DNA of 64,000 nt from Caulobacter sp. SL161 (lineage in GTDB: Bacteria > Pseudomonadota > Alphaproteobacteria > Caulobacterales > Caulobacteraceae). The stretch spans positions 3,038,001-3,102,000 of the forward strand of contig NZ_JAPPRA010000001.1 of the NCBI RefSeq assembly GCF_026672375.1, in the 5' to 3' direction. This document shows, piece by piece, positions 16,291 to 26,566 of the stretch (its first letter is position 1; each line of letters starts with the position of its first letter). The translations under genes and the position numbers were made by a program. The notes below the pieces were generated by a model. The model had not been told where the DNA came from. It saw only the letters and a program-made list of their open reading frames with translations, and did not search any database.

Positions 16291-17156
16291 GCGGTAACGT
16301 CCTTCAGGAAGGCGGTCATGTCGGTCAGCAGGGTCGCCTTGCGCCGGAACGGGCGCGAGAGGGCCAGCACCGCGCCCGCGTGGTCGACGCCGGGATAGTG
16401 CCGCTCCTCGACCCTGGCGCCCTTGTCACGCAGGGCTGCGGCCAGCTTGCGGGTGTTGCGCGGATAGACCGTGGTGTCCTTGTCCCCCGTCGCCAGGAAG
16501 GCGGCCGGCGCATCGGCGCGAGCGAAACTGACCGGCTGCGTGGCCGCCAGGTCGGCCGCGCCCCCGAAGGTCCGCTCCGTGATCGCTCCCTTCAGCGGCA
16601 GGAAGTCATAGGGCCCCGACAGACCTGCGAACGCCCGGACGGTCTCGGGATCGACCCCGACGCCACGCAGGTAACGCGGATCCAGCGCCAGCATGGCCGC
16701 GTTGTAAGCCCCCGCCGAATGGCCGATCAGCACGATCCGCTTAGGATCGCCACCCAGGGCTGCGGCGTTGTCCACGGCCCATCGCACCGCCATGGCGCAA
16801 TCATCCAGAAAGTCGGGAAACCGCACCTCGGGGTAAAGCCGATAGTCGGGCGCCAGGGTGAGAAACCCTTGTGCGGCGATCGCCCGCGCCGCCCAGCCAT
16901 AGTCACCCCTGCGGCCGCTGTCCCAGGAGCCTCCATAGAAGAACACCGCGACAGGCGCCGGCCCGTGCGCGATCGGCGGCGCATAGATGTCGACGCCGCC
17001 GCGCGGACCATCGGTGTAGCGCGCGCCTTTCGCCTCACGGCGGGCGGCGTCTTTGGGCGTGACGGTGGCGAAGATCGACAGCGGCGAACACGCCGCCGTC
17101 AGCGTGGCCGCCATGGCGGCGAGGCCGGCGCGCCGGCTCACCTTGAGCTCCACCAT
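16287..17156 (-). CDS. Alpha/beta hydrolase, BD-FAE/carboxylesterase type, exported
   Basis: 289 aa. The leader ends in LTAAC, a plausible lipobox, after a twin-Arg-like SRRAG start, so the protein is probably exported and lipidated. The fold carries the nucleophile elbow GHSAGA, an oxyanion segment FFYGGSW (in place of the usual HGGG), the acid in TGDKDTTV and the catalytic His in YPGVDHAGAV. This resembles COG0657 and feruloyl/xylan-type esterases that act on ester-linked small groups. The substrate is unknown. It overlaps the M23 gene convergently. Confidence 0.85.
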   Translation of the reverse strand: MVELKVSRRAGLAAMAATLTAACSPLSIFATVTPKDAARREAKGARYTDGPRGGVDIYAPPIAHGPAPVAVFFYGGSWDSGRRGDYGWAARAIAAQGFLTLAPDYRLYPEVRFPDFLDDCAMAVRWAVDNAAALGGDPKRIVLIGHSAGAYNAAMLALDPRYLRGVGVDPETVRAFAGLSGPYDFLPLKGAITERTFGGAADLAATQPVSFARADAPAAFLATGDKDTTVYPRNTRKLAAALRDKGARVEERHYPGVDHAGAVLALSRPFRRKATLLTDMTAFLKDVTA

Positions 17157-17238
17157 GTTCCCCCCTCCTGCGCCCTTTGCGATACGACGACGCCCGGAGC
17201 GCGGAGTCGGATGGGAAGACGGGCCATCATGGCCTCCG

Positions 17239-19029
17239 CTACAGCCTGAAGCCGCCGCCCTCGATCTTGGCGCAGAGCGTCTTGGTGATCTTCACATAGC
17301 CCTTGGCCGGATCGCGGAAGTACAGCGGATCCTTGGTCTTGGACGGATCAAAGCCCTCGTTGACCAGATCGATCTTGCGGTACTTGAAGGTGCCGGTGGT
17401 CTCGATCGCCTTTTGCAGCCGGACGAACAGCGGCCGGGCATAGCTGGGCAGCGCCTCGTCGACGTACTTGGCGAACGCCTCAAGATCGAAGTCGCCTTCG
17501 GTCACCAGCGAGGCCATGCCCGCCTTGCCGTCGAGGTCGCCCACCTTCACGCCATAGACATTGACCTCCAGGACCCCCTCGAAGCCGGCGAGCCGCTCAG
17601 CCACCTCTGAGGTCGCGACGTTCTCGCCCTTCCAGCGGAAGGTGTCGCCGATGCGATCGATGAAGTAGATGTAGCCGTCGTGGTCGACCTTCATCAGGTC
17701 GCCGGTGCGGAACCACGCGTCGCCCTTCTCGAAGACGTCGTGCAGCACCTTCTTCTCGGTCGCGGCCTTGTCGGCGTAGCCGGTGAAGTTCGAGCGCGCG
17801 TCGCTGCCGATATGGCCAATGCACTCGCCGACCTCTTCGGGCCCCGCCTCGATGCAGCAACCGTCCGAACCCCGGATGGGCGTCTCGGTCTCGACGTCGA
17901 ACTTGACGATGCGAATGTTGAACTTCTTGCGCAGATAGCTCGGAATGCGACCGATCGCGCCGCGCTTGCCGTCGAAGTTGAAGAACGAGACATTGCCTTC
18001 GGTCGCGCCATAGAACTCCAGCACGTCGCCGACCTTGAAGCGGTCTAGCATGTCGTCCCAAACGTCCGCGCGCAGGCCGTTGCCGAAGATCATGCGGAGC
18101 TTGTGGGCGCGTTCCAGCTCGTGTTCGGGCTGGTTGGCGAGGTAGCGGCACAGCTCGCCGATATAGACGAACATGGTGCACTGCTCGGCCACGATCTCGG
18201 GCCAGAAGTGCGTCGCCGAGAACTTCTTTCGCAGAACGACCGAGCCGCCGTTGAGCAGCGCCGCACCCAAGGCGCAAAGCCCTCCGGTGGCGTGATAGAG
18301 CGGCAGGGTGATGTAGATGCGGTCGGTGTCCTTGGCCCCGGTCGAACCGGCGAACCCGCGCATATAGAGCTGGGCGCGCATGTGCGTGATGCGCGCGGCC
18401 TTCGGCAGGCCGGTCGTGCCGCTGGTGTAGATGTAGAGCGCCGTATCAGAAGCGGTCAGCCCCTCCCGGGCGGTCTCGCGATCGGGGCGCAACTGGCTGC
18501 AGCTCTTGAGCGCCTTCAGCAGGTCGCGCTGGTCATCGTGGACAGGCCCCAGCACCCACTGCTGCATGTGCCGCTCGAGTTGCCCCTTCACGTCCTCGAA
18601 GCAGGGCGAGGTCTCAGAGTCGACAATGCAGTGCATGGCCTGGGAGATATTCAGGCAGTGGGCCAGCGCCGCGCCGGTAAGCTGGTTGTTGATCAGGGCG
18701 GTTGCGACCCCGACCTTGGTCAGGCCGTACCAGATCGCCAGATACTCGATCCGGTTGGGCATGAAGAGCGCGACGGTCTGCCCGCGCGTCAGGCCCAGGC
18801 CCTTGGCCCAATGCGCGTACCGGTTCGCCATGGCGTCCAGATCGGCATAGGTGATCGTCTTGCCTTCGAACGTGATGGCCGGGCGCGGCCCCCACTTGTC
18901 GACCGCGGCCTCCAGGTCGTCGCAGATCAAGTTGGGACTATCCGGGGCGATCGTCTTTACACGCTTCAGCGTGCGCGACAGTCCCTTCAGAAACCGGATT
19001 TCCCGCTTAATCTTCTGACGCAAACGCAT
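17239..19029 (-). CDS. Long-chain acyl-CoA synthetase, FATP (SLC27) type
   Basis: 596 aa from ATG 19029, which has GGGAGA at a good distance; the longer frame to 19101 lacks family sequence. An adenylate-forming enzyme: P-loop YTSGTTGLPKAA, VLEFYGATEGNVSF (A5-type motif with a FATP-like ending), GDAWFRTGDLMKVDHDGYIYFIDRIGDTFRWKGENV with Asp and Arg of the adenylation core, and C-terminal GTFKYRK with the catalytic Lys. The phrase RWKGENV and the ending without a standard hinge motif are typical of very-long-chain acyl-CoA synthetase and fatty-acid transport proteins rather than FadD. It activates long-chain fatty acids or related acids. It stands alone between esterase and aroG. Confidence 0.9.
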   Translation of the reverse strand: MRLRQKIKREIRFLKGLSRTLKRVKTIAPDSPNLICDDLEAAVDKWGPRPAITFEGKTITYADLDAMANRYAHWAKGLGLTRGQTVALFMPNRIEYLAIWYGLTKVGVATALINNQLTGAALAHCLNISQAMHCIVDSETSPCFEDVKGQLERHMQQWVLGPVHDDQRDLLKALKSCSQLRPDRETAREGLTASDTALYIYTSGTTGLPKAARITHMRAQLYMRGFAGSTGAKDTDRIYITLPLYHATGGLCALGAALLNGGSVVLRKKFSATHFWPEIVAEQCTMFVYIGELCRYLANQPEHELERAHKLRMIFGNGLRADVWDDMLDRFKVGDVLEFYGATEGNVSFFNFDGKRGAIGRIPSYLRKKFNIRIVKFDVETETPIRGSDGCCIEAGPEEVGECIGHIGSDARSNFTGYADKAATEKKVLHDVFEKGDAWFRTGDLMKVDHDGYIYFIDRIGDTFRWKGENVATSEVAERLAGFEGVLEVNVYGVKVGDLDGKAGMASLVTEGDFDLEAFAKYVDEALPSYARPLFVRLQKAIETTGTFKYRKIDLVNEGFDPSKTKDPLYFRDPAKGYVKITKTLCAKIEGGGFRL

Positions 19030-19183
19030 TCGTCTCTCCCTTGGTAGCAACCATTGGAGAGGGCCGCGCGACCGGTCAAGACGCCGCGTGCTGCAATGCA
19101 AACCTATCAGTGTTCTTGGAAGAACCCGCCCCGCGAGTCGCGCCGAAGATTACGCTACGGCGCCCTGGGCGACCTGAGCTGAT

Positions 19184-19216
19184 CTCGGCGGGCGGGCTTG
19201 CTGCGCGCCCGCCGAG
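19184..19216 (-). terminator. Stem-loop terminator downstream of class II DAHP synthase
   Basis: A perfect 11-bp inverted repeat (CTCGGCGGGCG at 19184-19194, CGCCCGCCGAG at 19206-19216) begins 9 bp after the DAHP synthase stop. It has no T tract, which is common for strong GC stems in high-GC genomes, so termination strength is uncertain. Confidence 0.65.
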
Positions 19217-19224
19217 GACGTGTC

Positions 19225-20604
19225 TCAGCCTGCGGCTAGGCGGCGCTGGTCGTCGCGGGCCGCCTTCAGCTTCTCAGCCACCAGGAAGGCCAGCTCCAGC
19301 GCCTGCTCGCCGTTCAGGCGGGGATCGCAGTGGGTGTGGTAGCGGTCGGCCAGGTCCGTCTCCGACACCGCGCGGGCGCCGCCCAGGCACTCGGTGACGT
19401 TCTGCCCCGTCATCTCCAAGTGGACACCGCCGGGGTGAACGCCTTCGGCCTGGGCGATCTCCACAAAGCTCTTCACTTCGGACAGGATCCGGTCGAACGG
19501 ACGGGTCTTGTAGCCGGTCGAGGCCTTCAGCGTGTTGCCGTGCATCGGATCGGTGGCCCAGACGACCGAGCGGCCCGCCGACTTGGTCGCCTTCATCAGG
19601 CGCGGCAGACGGTCGGCGATCTTGTCCGAGCCGAAGCGCCCATAGAGGGTCAGTCGGCCCGGCTCGTTGTGCGGGTTCAGAACATCGATCAGGCGCAGAA
19701 GGTCGTCGCCCTCCATGGTCGGACCGCACTTCAGGCCGATCGGATTCTTCACGCCGCGCATGAACTCGACGTGGGCGCCGTCCAGCTGGCGGGTGCGCTC
19801 GCCGATCCACAGCAGGTGGGCGCTGGTGTCGTACCAGTCGCCCGAGGTGCTATCGACGCGGGTCATGGCTTCCTCGAAGCCCAGCAGCAGGGCCTCGTGG
19901 CTGGTGAAGAACTCGACGCGACGCAGGTCGGGCTGTGTGTCGGGCGTGACGCCCACGGCCGACATGAAGGTCAGGGCCTCGCTGATCTTCTCCGACAGTT
20001 CGCGGTAGCGCGCGCCCTGCGGGCTGTCGCCGACGAAGCCTAGGGTCCAGCGGTGGATGTTGTAGAGGTCGGCGTAGCCGCCACTGGCGAAGGCGCGCAG
20101 CAGGTTCAGCGTCGCCGCCGACTGGCCATAGGCCTTCAGCAGGCGATCAGGATCGGGAACCCGCTCGGCCTCGTTGAAGTCCATGCCGTTGATGATGTCG
20201 CCGCGATAGGACGGCAGGGTCACGTCGCCCTGGACCTCGGTCGGCTCCGAGCGCGGCTTGGCGAACTGGCCGGCGATACGGCCGACCTTAACCACCGGCT
20301 TGCCGCCAGCGAAGGTCAGGACCACCGCCATTTGCAGGATCAGACGGAAGGTGTCGCGGATGTTGTCCGCGTGGAACTCCTTGAAGCTCTCGGCGCAGTC
20401 GCCGCCCTGCAGCAGGAACGCCCGCCCCTCGGCCACCTCGCCCAACTGGCTCTTCAGCCGGCGCGCCTCGCCGGCGAACACCAGCGGCGGCATCTGGCGA
20501 AGCGTTTGCTCGACCCGTTCCACAGCGCCCATGTCCGGATAGTCGGTGGGCATGTGCTTGGCGGGTTTGGCTCTCCAGGCGGCGGGGGTCCAGCGGGCGG
20601 TCAT
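19225..20604 (-). CDS. 3-deoxy-7-phosphoheptulonate synthase, class II
   Basis: 459 aa, the typical length for class II (plant/Mycobacterium-type) DAHP synthases. It condenses phosphoenolpyruvate with erythrose 4-phosphate as the first step of the shikimate pathway. Characteristic segments: [20 protein letters not shown] near the N-terminus, [11 protein letters not shown] (metal-binding Cys), [36 protein letters not shown] (metal-binding His), [18 protein letters not shown] and the final [18 protein letters not shown]. All look intact. The start ATG at 20604 gives the canonical [15 protein letters not shown] N-terminus. Monocistronic as far as can be seen. Confidence 0.95.
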   Translation of the reverse strand: MTARWTPAAWRAKPAKHMPTDYPDMGAVERVEQTLRQMPPLVFAGEARRLKSQLGEVAEGRAFLLQGGDCAESFKEFHADNIRDTFRLILQMAVVLTFAGGKPVVKVGRIAGQFAKPRSEPTEVQGDVTLPSYRGDIINGMDFNEAERVPDPDRLLKAYGQSAATLNLLRAFASGGYADLYNIHRWTLGFVGDSPQGARYRELSEKISEALTFMSAVGVTPDTQPDLRRVEFFTSHEALLLGFEEAMTRVDSTSGDWYDTSAHLLWIGERTRQLDGAHVEFMRGVKNPIGLKCGPTMEGDDLLRLIDVLNPHNEPGRLTLYGRFGSDKIADRLPRLMKATKSAGRSVVWATDPMHGNTLKASTGYKTRPFDRILSEVKSFVEIAQAEGVHPGGVHLEMTGQNVTECLGGARAVSETDLADRYHTHCDPRLNGEQALELAFLVAEKLKAARDDQRRLAAG

Positions 20605-20693
20605 GTCGAGGCTCGATCACTACAAAGGGCGCGGTAGATACCGCAATCGGAAGAAAAAGGCAAAATCGTGCGGCAAGAAGCCGCCGACCCGTC

Positions 20694-21941
20694 TCAGCGA
20701 GAATATTCGTTGTCGCTTCGGCCGCATATAGCGCCGGTTTTTTGCGCCACGCCACAGGCGATCGCCGCAAGGGCGCCCAGCGCCAGCCACCACTCCTGCC
20801 AGACGCCGAAGCTCAGCCCGCCGACCACCACATAGGAAACGGTCACCGCGGCCGCCATGGCCCCGTCACGTCGGTTCTCGCCCGTCCAGCCGACAATGCG
20901 ATAGAGAACCCAGGCGAAGAACGCCGCCGCCATGGCCGCCCCCACCGCTCCCAGCTCCAGCCAAAGCTGCAGCGCGGCGTTGTGGGTGTGCAGCGGGATG
21001 GCGGGCCCGAAGGTCCGGCTGGCGTCGATGCCCCAGCCACGAATGGCGTGCTCGACAATCAAATTGCCGCTGAACGCCCAGATATTGAGGCGATGATCCC
21101 AAGAGGCCGGCGCGATCACATACAGCCAGGCGAACAGACCAGAGCGTACGCCCCAAAGCACGACCAACGGCGCGAAGATGAAGAGCGCCGAGACGGCCGG
21201 GATCAGCCCGCGCACGAACGGTTTGCCGATGACCCGCGTTCCCAGCCAGGCGACGCCGCCGAGGATCAGCGCCGCTATGGGCGCGTCGGCGCCGGTGAGA
21301 TGCGCGCCCGCCACGATGCACACCGCGATGAGGGCGATCGCGATATTGCGCCCCCGAAAGTTCCAGGCGTCCAGGATTCGGACGCACGGCCAGAACAGGA
21401 GGATCGCCGGATAGGTGGCCATGGACACCTTCACCATCGCCAGATCGGGACGGATGGGCTCCTCGGTCAGATCATGCAGGACCCGATAGATACCTGCCTT
21501 GAGGACGCCGTCGGCGAAGGTGATCAAGGCCAGGAAGCCCACACCGACGAGCATAATCCTCCCCGCCAGGCGCGCCGATCGGCGCGACATCTGCGCGAGA
21601 CCCGCGACCGCCGCGCCATAGAGCGCCAGCTGGAGAACCAGCTTCAGGACGGTGAACTTCTCGACGTCCTTGTCGCGCTGAAGATCGGCCAGATGCGGCG
21701 CAGCAGGGCTCCAGTTCAGGCTGACGAGCGCCCAGCCCACAAGAACAACCAGCGCCAGCATGGGCAGGAGCGGCGCGCGCGCGCGCGCCAAGGTCGGCGC
21801 GACCAACAGGCCCACCAGACTGAGCAAGCCTGCGTACCAGAGCGGGATGAGGTAGCCGATAAGGGGCGTCATCACCATCGCGAAGACGGCGAGCGCGCCC
21901 AACCATCGGGTCCGCCGCTCTGGTGCGGAAATCAGCGTCAT
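20694..21941 (-). CDS. O-antigen ligase / Wzy-type membrane protein
   Basis: 415 aa, almost entirely hydrophobic, with about 11-12 predicted membrane segments and one larger periplasmic loop around residues 270-320. That loop carries HTHNAALQLWLELGAVGA, the Wzy_C-type signature with the conserved His seen in WaaL ligases and O-antigen polymerases. It should join or polymerise surface polysaccharide at the periplasmic side of the inner membrane. The start ATG (21941) overlaps the gor stop as ATGA, so translation is coupled to glutathione reductase, an unexpected partner. No glycosyltransferase genes flank it, so whether it acts on LPS or another polymer cannot be told. Confidence 0.8.
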   Translation of the reverse strand: MTLISAPERRTRWLGALAVFAMVMTPLIGYLIPLWYAGLLSLVGLLVAPTLARARAPLLPMLALVVLVGWALVSLNWSPAAPHLADLQRDKDVEKFTVLKLVLQLALYGAAVAGLAQMSRRSARLAGRIMLVGVGFLALITFADGVLKAGIYRVLHDLTEEPIRPDLAMVKVSMATYPAILLFWPCVRILDAWNFRGRNIAIALIAVCIVAGAHLTGADAPIAALILGGVAWLGTRVIGKPFVRGLIPAVSALFIFAPLVVLWGVRSGLFAWLYVIAPASWDHRLNIWAFSGNLIVEHAIRGWGIDASRTFGPAIPLHTHNAALQLWLELGAVGAAMAAAFFAWVLYRIVGWTGENRRDGAMAAAVTVSYVVVGGLSFGVWQEWWLALGALAAIACGVAQKTGAICGRSDNEYSR

Positions 21942-23338
21942 CCAATCCCGCCGACGTCGGCCGGGACGTACTTCTCGCGCATCGTCACCAACTCCTCAGC
22001 CAGGGTCGGGTGGACGGCGCAAGTAGAGTCCCACTGGGGCTTGGTGACGCCCATCTTCACGGCGATCGCCGCCATCTGGATGATCTCGGGAGAGTCGGGA
22101 CCGACAACGTGGACGCCGACGATGCGCTCGTCGTCCTGCTTGACCACCAGCTTGATCAGGCACCGCTCCTGGCCGCCGTAGAAGGTGACCTTCATCGGCC
22201 GGAAGACCGAGCGATAGATGTCGACCTTGCCGAACGCCTGGCGGGCCTCGGCCTCGCTCATGCCCACAGCGCCGACCGGCGGCTGCGAGAAGACCGCCGA
22301 GGCGACCAGGTCATGATCGAAGGTGGTCGGGTTGCCGTAGAACTCGGTCTGGGCGAAGGCCGCGCCCTCGCGGATCGCCACCGGCGTCAGGTTGATGCGG
22401 TCGGTGACGTCGCCGACGGCCCAGATGCTATCGACATTGGTCTTGGAGTACTTGTCGACCGCGATCGCGCCCTTGTCGTTCAGCTTCACGCCGGCCTTCT
22501 CCAGGCCCAGCCCCTGGACATAGGGCTCGCGACCGGTGGCGAACATCACCGCTTCGGTCTCGAAGGTCAGGTCGTTGCTCAGCGTGCTCAGCAGCCGGCC
22601 GTCTTCCAGCTTCTCGATGCTCTTGTGCGAGCAACCAAGCACGACCTTGATCCCGCGCTTTTCCAGTTCGTCGGCCAGGTGCATCCGCACGTCGTCGTCG
22701 AAGCCGCGCAGGATGTTGGCCCCGCGATAGAGCAGCGTCGTCTGAACGCCGAGGCCAGCATAGATGCCCGCGAACTCGACGGCGATATAGCCGCCGCCCA
22801 CCACCAGCACGCTCTTGGGCAGGGTCGGCAGATGGAACGCCTCGTCCGAGGTGATGCCCAGCTCCGCGCCCGGAAACTCGGGACGCACCGGACGTCCGCC
22901 GGTGGCCACCAGGATCTTGCGGGCCGTGTAGGTTCCGGCGTCGTCGCTGCCGTCCTTGGGCAGGACTTCCACGGTGTGGGCGTCGACGATCTGGGCGCGA
23001 CCGTGCAGGAGGTGCGCGCCGGCCTTCTGGAGATTGGTGACGTAGATGCCCGACAGACGCGCGATCTCGACGTCCTTCTCGTGCAGGAAGGTCTTCCAGT
23101 CGAACCGGGCCTCATTGATCGTCCAGCCATAGCCCTTGGCCGTCTTCAGCTGGCTGGTGACCTCGCTGGCGTAGACCATGAACTTCTTGGGCACGCAGCC
23201 GCGCACCACGCACGTGCCGCCGACCCGATACTCTTCGGCCACAGCCACCTTGGCGCCGCTCAGCGCCGCGAGCCGCGCGGCCCGCACGCCGCCGGAGCCC
23301 GCGCCGATGACGAACAGATCAAAGTCGTAGTCAGCCAT
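21938..23338 (-). CDS. gor: Glutathione-disulfide reductase
   Basis: 466 aa from the second of two adjacent ATGs. GGAGG lies 6 nt from 23338 but only 3 nt from 23341, so the second fits better. FAD-binding GAGSGGVRAAR at the N-terminus, the redox disulfide GGTCVVRGCVPKK, a second Rossmann motif VVGGGYIAVEFAG with a following Arg-rich stretch suited to NADPH, the ATGREP flavin segment, the GDV segment VGDVTDRINLTPVA, and the C-terminal HPTLAEELV with the acid-base His. This set identifies glutathione reductase, which keeps glutathione reduced with NADPH. It is the first gene of a two-gene operon with the O-antigen ligase. Confidence 0.94.
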   Translation of the reverse strand: MADYDFDLFVIGAGSGGVRAARLAALSGAKVAVAEEYRVGGTCVVRGCVPKKFMVYASEVTSQLKTAKGYGWTINEARFDWKTFLHEKDVEIARLSGIYVTNLQKAGAHLLHGRAQIVDAHTVEVLPKDGSDDAGTYTARKILVATGGRPVRPEFPGAELGITSDEAFHLPTLPKSVLVVGGGYIAVEFAGIYAGLGVQTTLLYRGANILRGFDDDVRMHLADELEKRGIKVVLGCSHKSIEKLEDGRLLSTLSNDLTFETEAVMFATGREPYVQGLGLEKAGVKLNDKGAIAVDKYSKTNVDSIWAVGDVTDRINLTPVAIREGAAFAQTEFYGNPTTFDHDLVASAVFSQPPVGAVGMSEAEARQAFGKVDIYRSVFRPMKVTFYGGQERCLIKLVVKQDDERIVGVHVVGPDSPEIIQMAAIAVKMGVTKPQWDSTCAVHPTLAEELVTMREKYVPADVGGIG

Positions 23339-23380
23339 CATCGGCCTCCGGAAGCGAAACGGGTCGGCTAATGTAGGACG

Positions 23381-24064
23381 TCAGGGCTGCAGACGCACCA
23401 CGCCCTCGTCCGTGCCCACCAGGGCCTCGTCGGCGAGGTCGAGGAACAGGCCGTGATCGACAACGCCGGTCACGCTTTTCAGCGCGGCAGCCAGCGCGGT
23501 GGGATCGTCGATCTTGCCCGAGGCCATGTCGTAGATCAGGTTACCGCCATCGGTGACCACCATGCCGCGCTCGGCCGCGCGCAGGCGCGGCGGCGGCAGG
23601 TCGAACTCGGCGGCGATATCGGCGAGGCGATGGCCGGTGTGGACGTGACCGAAGCGCACCACCTCGATCGGCAGCGGGAATTTGCCCAAGGCCGGCACGC
23701 GCTTGGCCGCGTCAGCGATGACGACGCAGCGGGTTGAAGCTTCCCAGACCAGCTTTTCGCGCAGCAGCGCCGCGCCGCCGCCCTTGATCAGCGACAGGCC
23801 CGGACCGATCTCGTCGGCGCCGTCCACGGTCAGGTCGACGGTCTTCACATCGTCCAGCGCCGCCAGCGGGATGCCCAGCTCGCGGGCCAGGGCGGCGGTG
23901 GCGTCCGAGGTCGGCACGCCGCGAATGTCGCTCAAGCCCCGCGCGGCCAGCGCCTTGACGAACCAGGCGGCCGTGGAGCCGGTGCCCAGACCGACCACCA
24001 TGCCGTTCTCGACAAGTTCGGCGGCGGCTTCGCCCGAAATGCGCTTCTGGTCGTCGGCGCTCAT
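23381..24064 (-). CDS. rpiA: Ribose-5-phosphate isomerase A
   Basis: 227 aa from ATG 24064, which overlaps the glmU stop as ATGA. RpiA interconverts ribose 5-phosphate and ribulose 5-phosphate. Signature segments: [12 protein letters not shown] (phosphate loop), [38 protein letters not shown] with catalytic Asp, Glu and Lys, and the C-terminal [18 protein letters not shown]. Complete and typical in length. Coupling of rpiA to glmU places a pentose phosphate enzyme with a cell-wall precursor enzyme. Confidence 0.95.
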   Translation of the reverse strand: MSADDQKRISGEAAAELVENGMVVGLGTGSTAAWFVKALAARGLSDIRGVPTSDATAALARELGIPLAALDDVKTVDLTVDGADEIGPGLSLIKGGGAALLREKLVWEASTRCVVIADAAKRVPALGKFPLPIEVVRFGHVHTGHRLADIAAEFDLPPPRLRAAERGMVVTDGGNLIYDMASGKIDDPTALAAALKSVTGVVDHGLFLDLADEALVGTDEGVVRLQP

Positions 24065-25449
24065 GCCTTCTTGTCCTTCTTCTTGTCCTTCTGGGCCTGC
24101 TTGATCGCCCGGAACTTGGTGGCCCAACCGGCCTTGGTCTTCTGGTCGGCGCGCGACAGGGCCAGCGCCCCGTCCTCGACGTCCTTGGTGATCACCGACC
24201 CCGAGCCGGTCATCGCCCCGTCGCCGACCCGCACGGGCGCGACCAGGGCGCTGTTGGAGCCGATGAACGCGCCCTTGCCCACATGGGTCTCGAACTTCTC
24301 GAAGCCGTCGTAGTTACAGAAGATCGTGCCGGCGCCGATATTGGCCTTCTCGCCGACCGAGCCGTCGCCCAGATAGCTGAGATGGTTGGCCTTGGCGCCC
24401 GCGCCGACCTTGACCTTCTTGACCTCGACGAAGTTGCCGATGTGCGCCTCCGCACCGATCTCGGCGCCGGGTCGCAGGCGCGCATAGGGACCGATCAGGG
24501 CCCCCTCGCCCACCACTGCGCCTTCCAGATGGCTGAAGGCCTTGATGACCGCGCCGCTGGCGACGCTGACGCCGGGGCCGAACACCACGAACTGTTCGAC
24601 CACCGCGCCGCCGGCGATCTGGGTGTCCCAGGCCAGATGGACGGTGTCCGGCGCGGGCATGGTGACGCCCTCGACCATCAGCGCCTTGCGACGGTTTTGC
24701 TGCCACACGGCCTCGGCGGCGGCGAGCTCGGCCTGGGCGTTGACGCCCTGCACCGAAGCCTCGGGCGCAAACGCGGTGCGGGTCGACAGGTGGCGCTCGT
24801 GCGCCAGGCCCACGACGTCGGTCAGGTAGTACTCGCCCTTGGCGTTGTCGTTGCGGACATTGGCCAGCAGGTCGAACAACACCGCACGGTCGGCAGCCAG
24901 GACGCCGGAATTGCAGTGCTTGACCTGCTTGGTCGCCAGGTCGGCCTCCTTTTCCTCGACGATCCGCAGCAGCACATGGCCCGGCGCCAGGATCAGACGG
25001 CCATAGCCCGTCGGGTTGTACGCCTCGAAGCCCAGCACGGCGACATGCGCGCCGTTGGTGATCAGGTCGAACAGCGGCGCGATCACCGGCGCGGTCGTCA
25101 GCGGGCAGTCGGCGTAGGTCACGACCACGTCGCCGTTGAAATCGGCCAAGGCGTCCTTGGCGGCCAGCACCGCATGTCCAGTACCCAACGGCGGATCCTG
25201 GATCACGGTGGCGTCGGGGCCCAGGCGCTTGCGGGCGCTTTCGCCGACCTGCGGGCTATGGGTGCCGACCACGACGATGATCCGCTCGCAGCCCAGCCCC
25301 TCGGCGGCGTCGATGGCGTGGTCCAGCAGGGTCCGACCCGCCAGCTTGTGCAGCACCTTGGGCGTCGGCGACTTCATCCGCGTGCCCTGCCCGGCGGCCA
25401 GGATCACGGCGGCGCGCGGGCGAACAGGCTTGGAAACGGACTCGGTCAT
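24061..25449 (-). CDS. glmU: Bifunctional GlmU: glucosamine-1-P acetyltransferase and GlcNAc-1-P uridyltransferase
   Basis: 462 aa from ATG 25449 with an AGGGAG ribosome site. It makes UDP-GlcNAc for peptidoglycan and LPS. The N-terminal uridyltransferase has [20 protein letters not shown] and later [10 protein letters not shown]; the C-terminal half is a left-handed beta helix of hexapeptide repeats ([22 protein letters not shown]) with NFVEVKK and NYDGFEK segments of the acetyltransferase site. The C-terminal tail is Lys-rich (KDKKKDKKA). It is divergent from gph, with 69 bp between the start codons, and translationally coupled to rpiA. Confidence 0.96.
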   Translation of the reverse strand: MTESVSKPVRPRAAVILAAGQGTRMKSPTPKVLHKLAGRTLLDHAIDAAEGLGCERIIVVVGTHSPQVGESARKRLGPDATVIQDPPLGTGHAVLAAKDALADFNGDVVVTYADCPLTTAPVIAPLFDLITNGAHVAVLGFEAYNPTGYGRLILAPGHVLLRIVEEKEADLATKQVKHCNSGVLAADRAVLFDLLANVRNDNAKGEYYLTDVVGLAHERHLSTRTAFAPEASVQGVNAQAELAAAEAVWQQNRRKALMVEGVTMPAPDTVHLAWDTQIAGGAVVEQFVVFGPGVSVASGAVIKAFSHLEGAVVGEGALIGPYARLRPGAEIGAEAHIGNFVEVKKVKVGAGAKANHLSYLGDGSVGEKANIGAGTIFCNYDGFEKFETHVGKGAFIGSNSALVAPVRVGDGAMTGSGSVITKDVEDGALALSRADQKTKAGWATKFRAIKQAQKDKKKDKKA

Positions 25450-25518
25450 GGTCCCGGCGACTCCCTGGAGGCGAACCAAAGTTGCATTAGCCGTGCAATT
25501 GGCCGAAAGGCCAGACCC

Positions 25519-26232
25519 ATGAGCACGCTTCATGACCTGAACGGGGCGACCATCGCCTTCGACCTGGATGGAACCCTCGTGGACACCGCGCCCGACCTGG
25601 TGGGCGCGCTGAACACCATCCTGACCCAGGAGTCGCTGCCGCCACTGCCCTTCGACGATGTGCGCCTCATGGTGGGCCGAGGCGCGCGGGCCCTCTTGGA
25701 GCGTGGCTTCGCCGCCGCCGGCGCGCCGCTCGACGCCGAGCAGGCGCCCGCGCTAGTCCAACGGTTCATCGACGTCTACCTCGCCCGCATCGCCGATGAG
25801 AGCGCGCCCTTCCCAGGCGTGGTCGAGGTGCTGAGCGACCTCAAGACGGCCGGGGCCAGGCTTGTGGTCTGCACCAACAAGCTCACCAACCTGTCGACCG
25901 CGCTGCTCGACGCCGTCGCTCTATCGCCGTTCTTCGAAGCGGTGATCGGCGCGGATCTGGCGCCCGCAGCCAAGCCGGACGGCCGCCACGTCGCCGCCGC
26001 CGTCGCCGCCGTGGGCGGAGACGTAAGCCGCGCGGTAATGATCGGTGACAGCATCAATGACGCGCTCGGGGCCCGCAACGCTGGCGTCCCCGGCGTGCTG
26101 GTCTCGTTCGGCTACACCGAGGATCCGGTCGAGACCCTGGGCGCAGATCTGGTCATCCACAGCTTTTTGGACGTGCCCAAGGCGTGCATCACGCTTTTGA
26201 CCTCTTGCCCCGCGCCGAACACCGGGCTATAG
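25519..26232 (+). CDS. gph: Phosphoglycolate phosphatase, HAD superfamily
   Basis: 237 aa from ATG 25519. HAD motifs in order: [14 protein letters not shown] (motif I, two Asp), VVCTNK (motif II Thr), a Lys in AAKPDG (motif III), and [15 protein letters not shown] (motif IV acidic pair). The cap domain between motifs I and II is helical, as in Gph. It removes phosphate from 2-phosphoglycolate arising from oxidation or DNA repair. Longer in-frame sequence upstream of 25519 is antisense to glmU and is not used. It is followed closely by tRNA-Val. Confidence 0.9.
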   Translation: MSTLHDLNGATIAFDLDGTLVDTAPDLVGALNTILTQESLPPLPFDDVRLMVGRGARALLERGFAAAGAPLDAEQAPALVQRFIDVYLARIADESAPFPGVVEVLSDLKTAGARLVVCTNKLTNLSTALLDAVALSPFFEAVIGADLAPAAKPDGRHVAAAVAAVGGDVSRAVMIGDSINDALGARNAGVPGVLVSFGYTEDPVETLGADLVIHSFLDVPKACITLLTSCPAPNTGL

Positions 26233-26279
26233 GCCCCCTCCTCTCGCGGATCGGTCCCTTTCGGGGCCCTCCACACGGC

Positions 26280-26354
26280 GGATGCGTAGCTCAGCGGGAG
26301 AGCACCTCGTTCACACCGAGGGGGTCACAGGTTCAATCCCTGTCGCATCCACCA
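26280..26354 (+). tRNA. tRNA-Val (CAC anticodon)
   Basis: 75 nt with encoded CCA. Acceptor GGATGCG/CGCATCC, D arm GCTCAGCGGGAGAGC, anticodon stem CCTCG/CGAGG around TTCACAC, giving anticodon CAC (reads GUG, Val), and a T arm with GGTTCAATCC. All arms close cleanly. Confidence 0.97.
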
Positions 26355-26566
26355 TTCTTCTCTTCTCCTGTGCAGACTTAACCCTCGGGAAACCGCGACC
26401 TTGGCGGTTGCGCTCCAGCCGCCGCGCGCGGCCTTGCGCGCCGCACACATCGGGCGAGGTTGCTTGCATAACAAGACCGTGGTGCTAGGCTTCGGCTAGA
26501 CCGCTAGCGAACCGGGACGAAGAGCCCGGTCGCTCGTCGGGCTTTATGTGGGAGGAGACGGCGCCC

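Noticed and set aside
21923..23371. Long + strand open frame opposite gor
   Set aside because: Antisense shadow of glutathione reductase; reads as R/D/H/G/A-rich sequence with no domain.
24283..25518. + strand frame running into gph, which would give a 649-aa fusion
   Set aside because: The first 400 residues are the antisense of glmU; gph starts at 25519.
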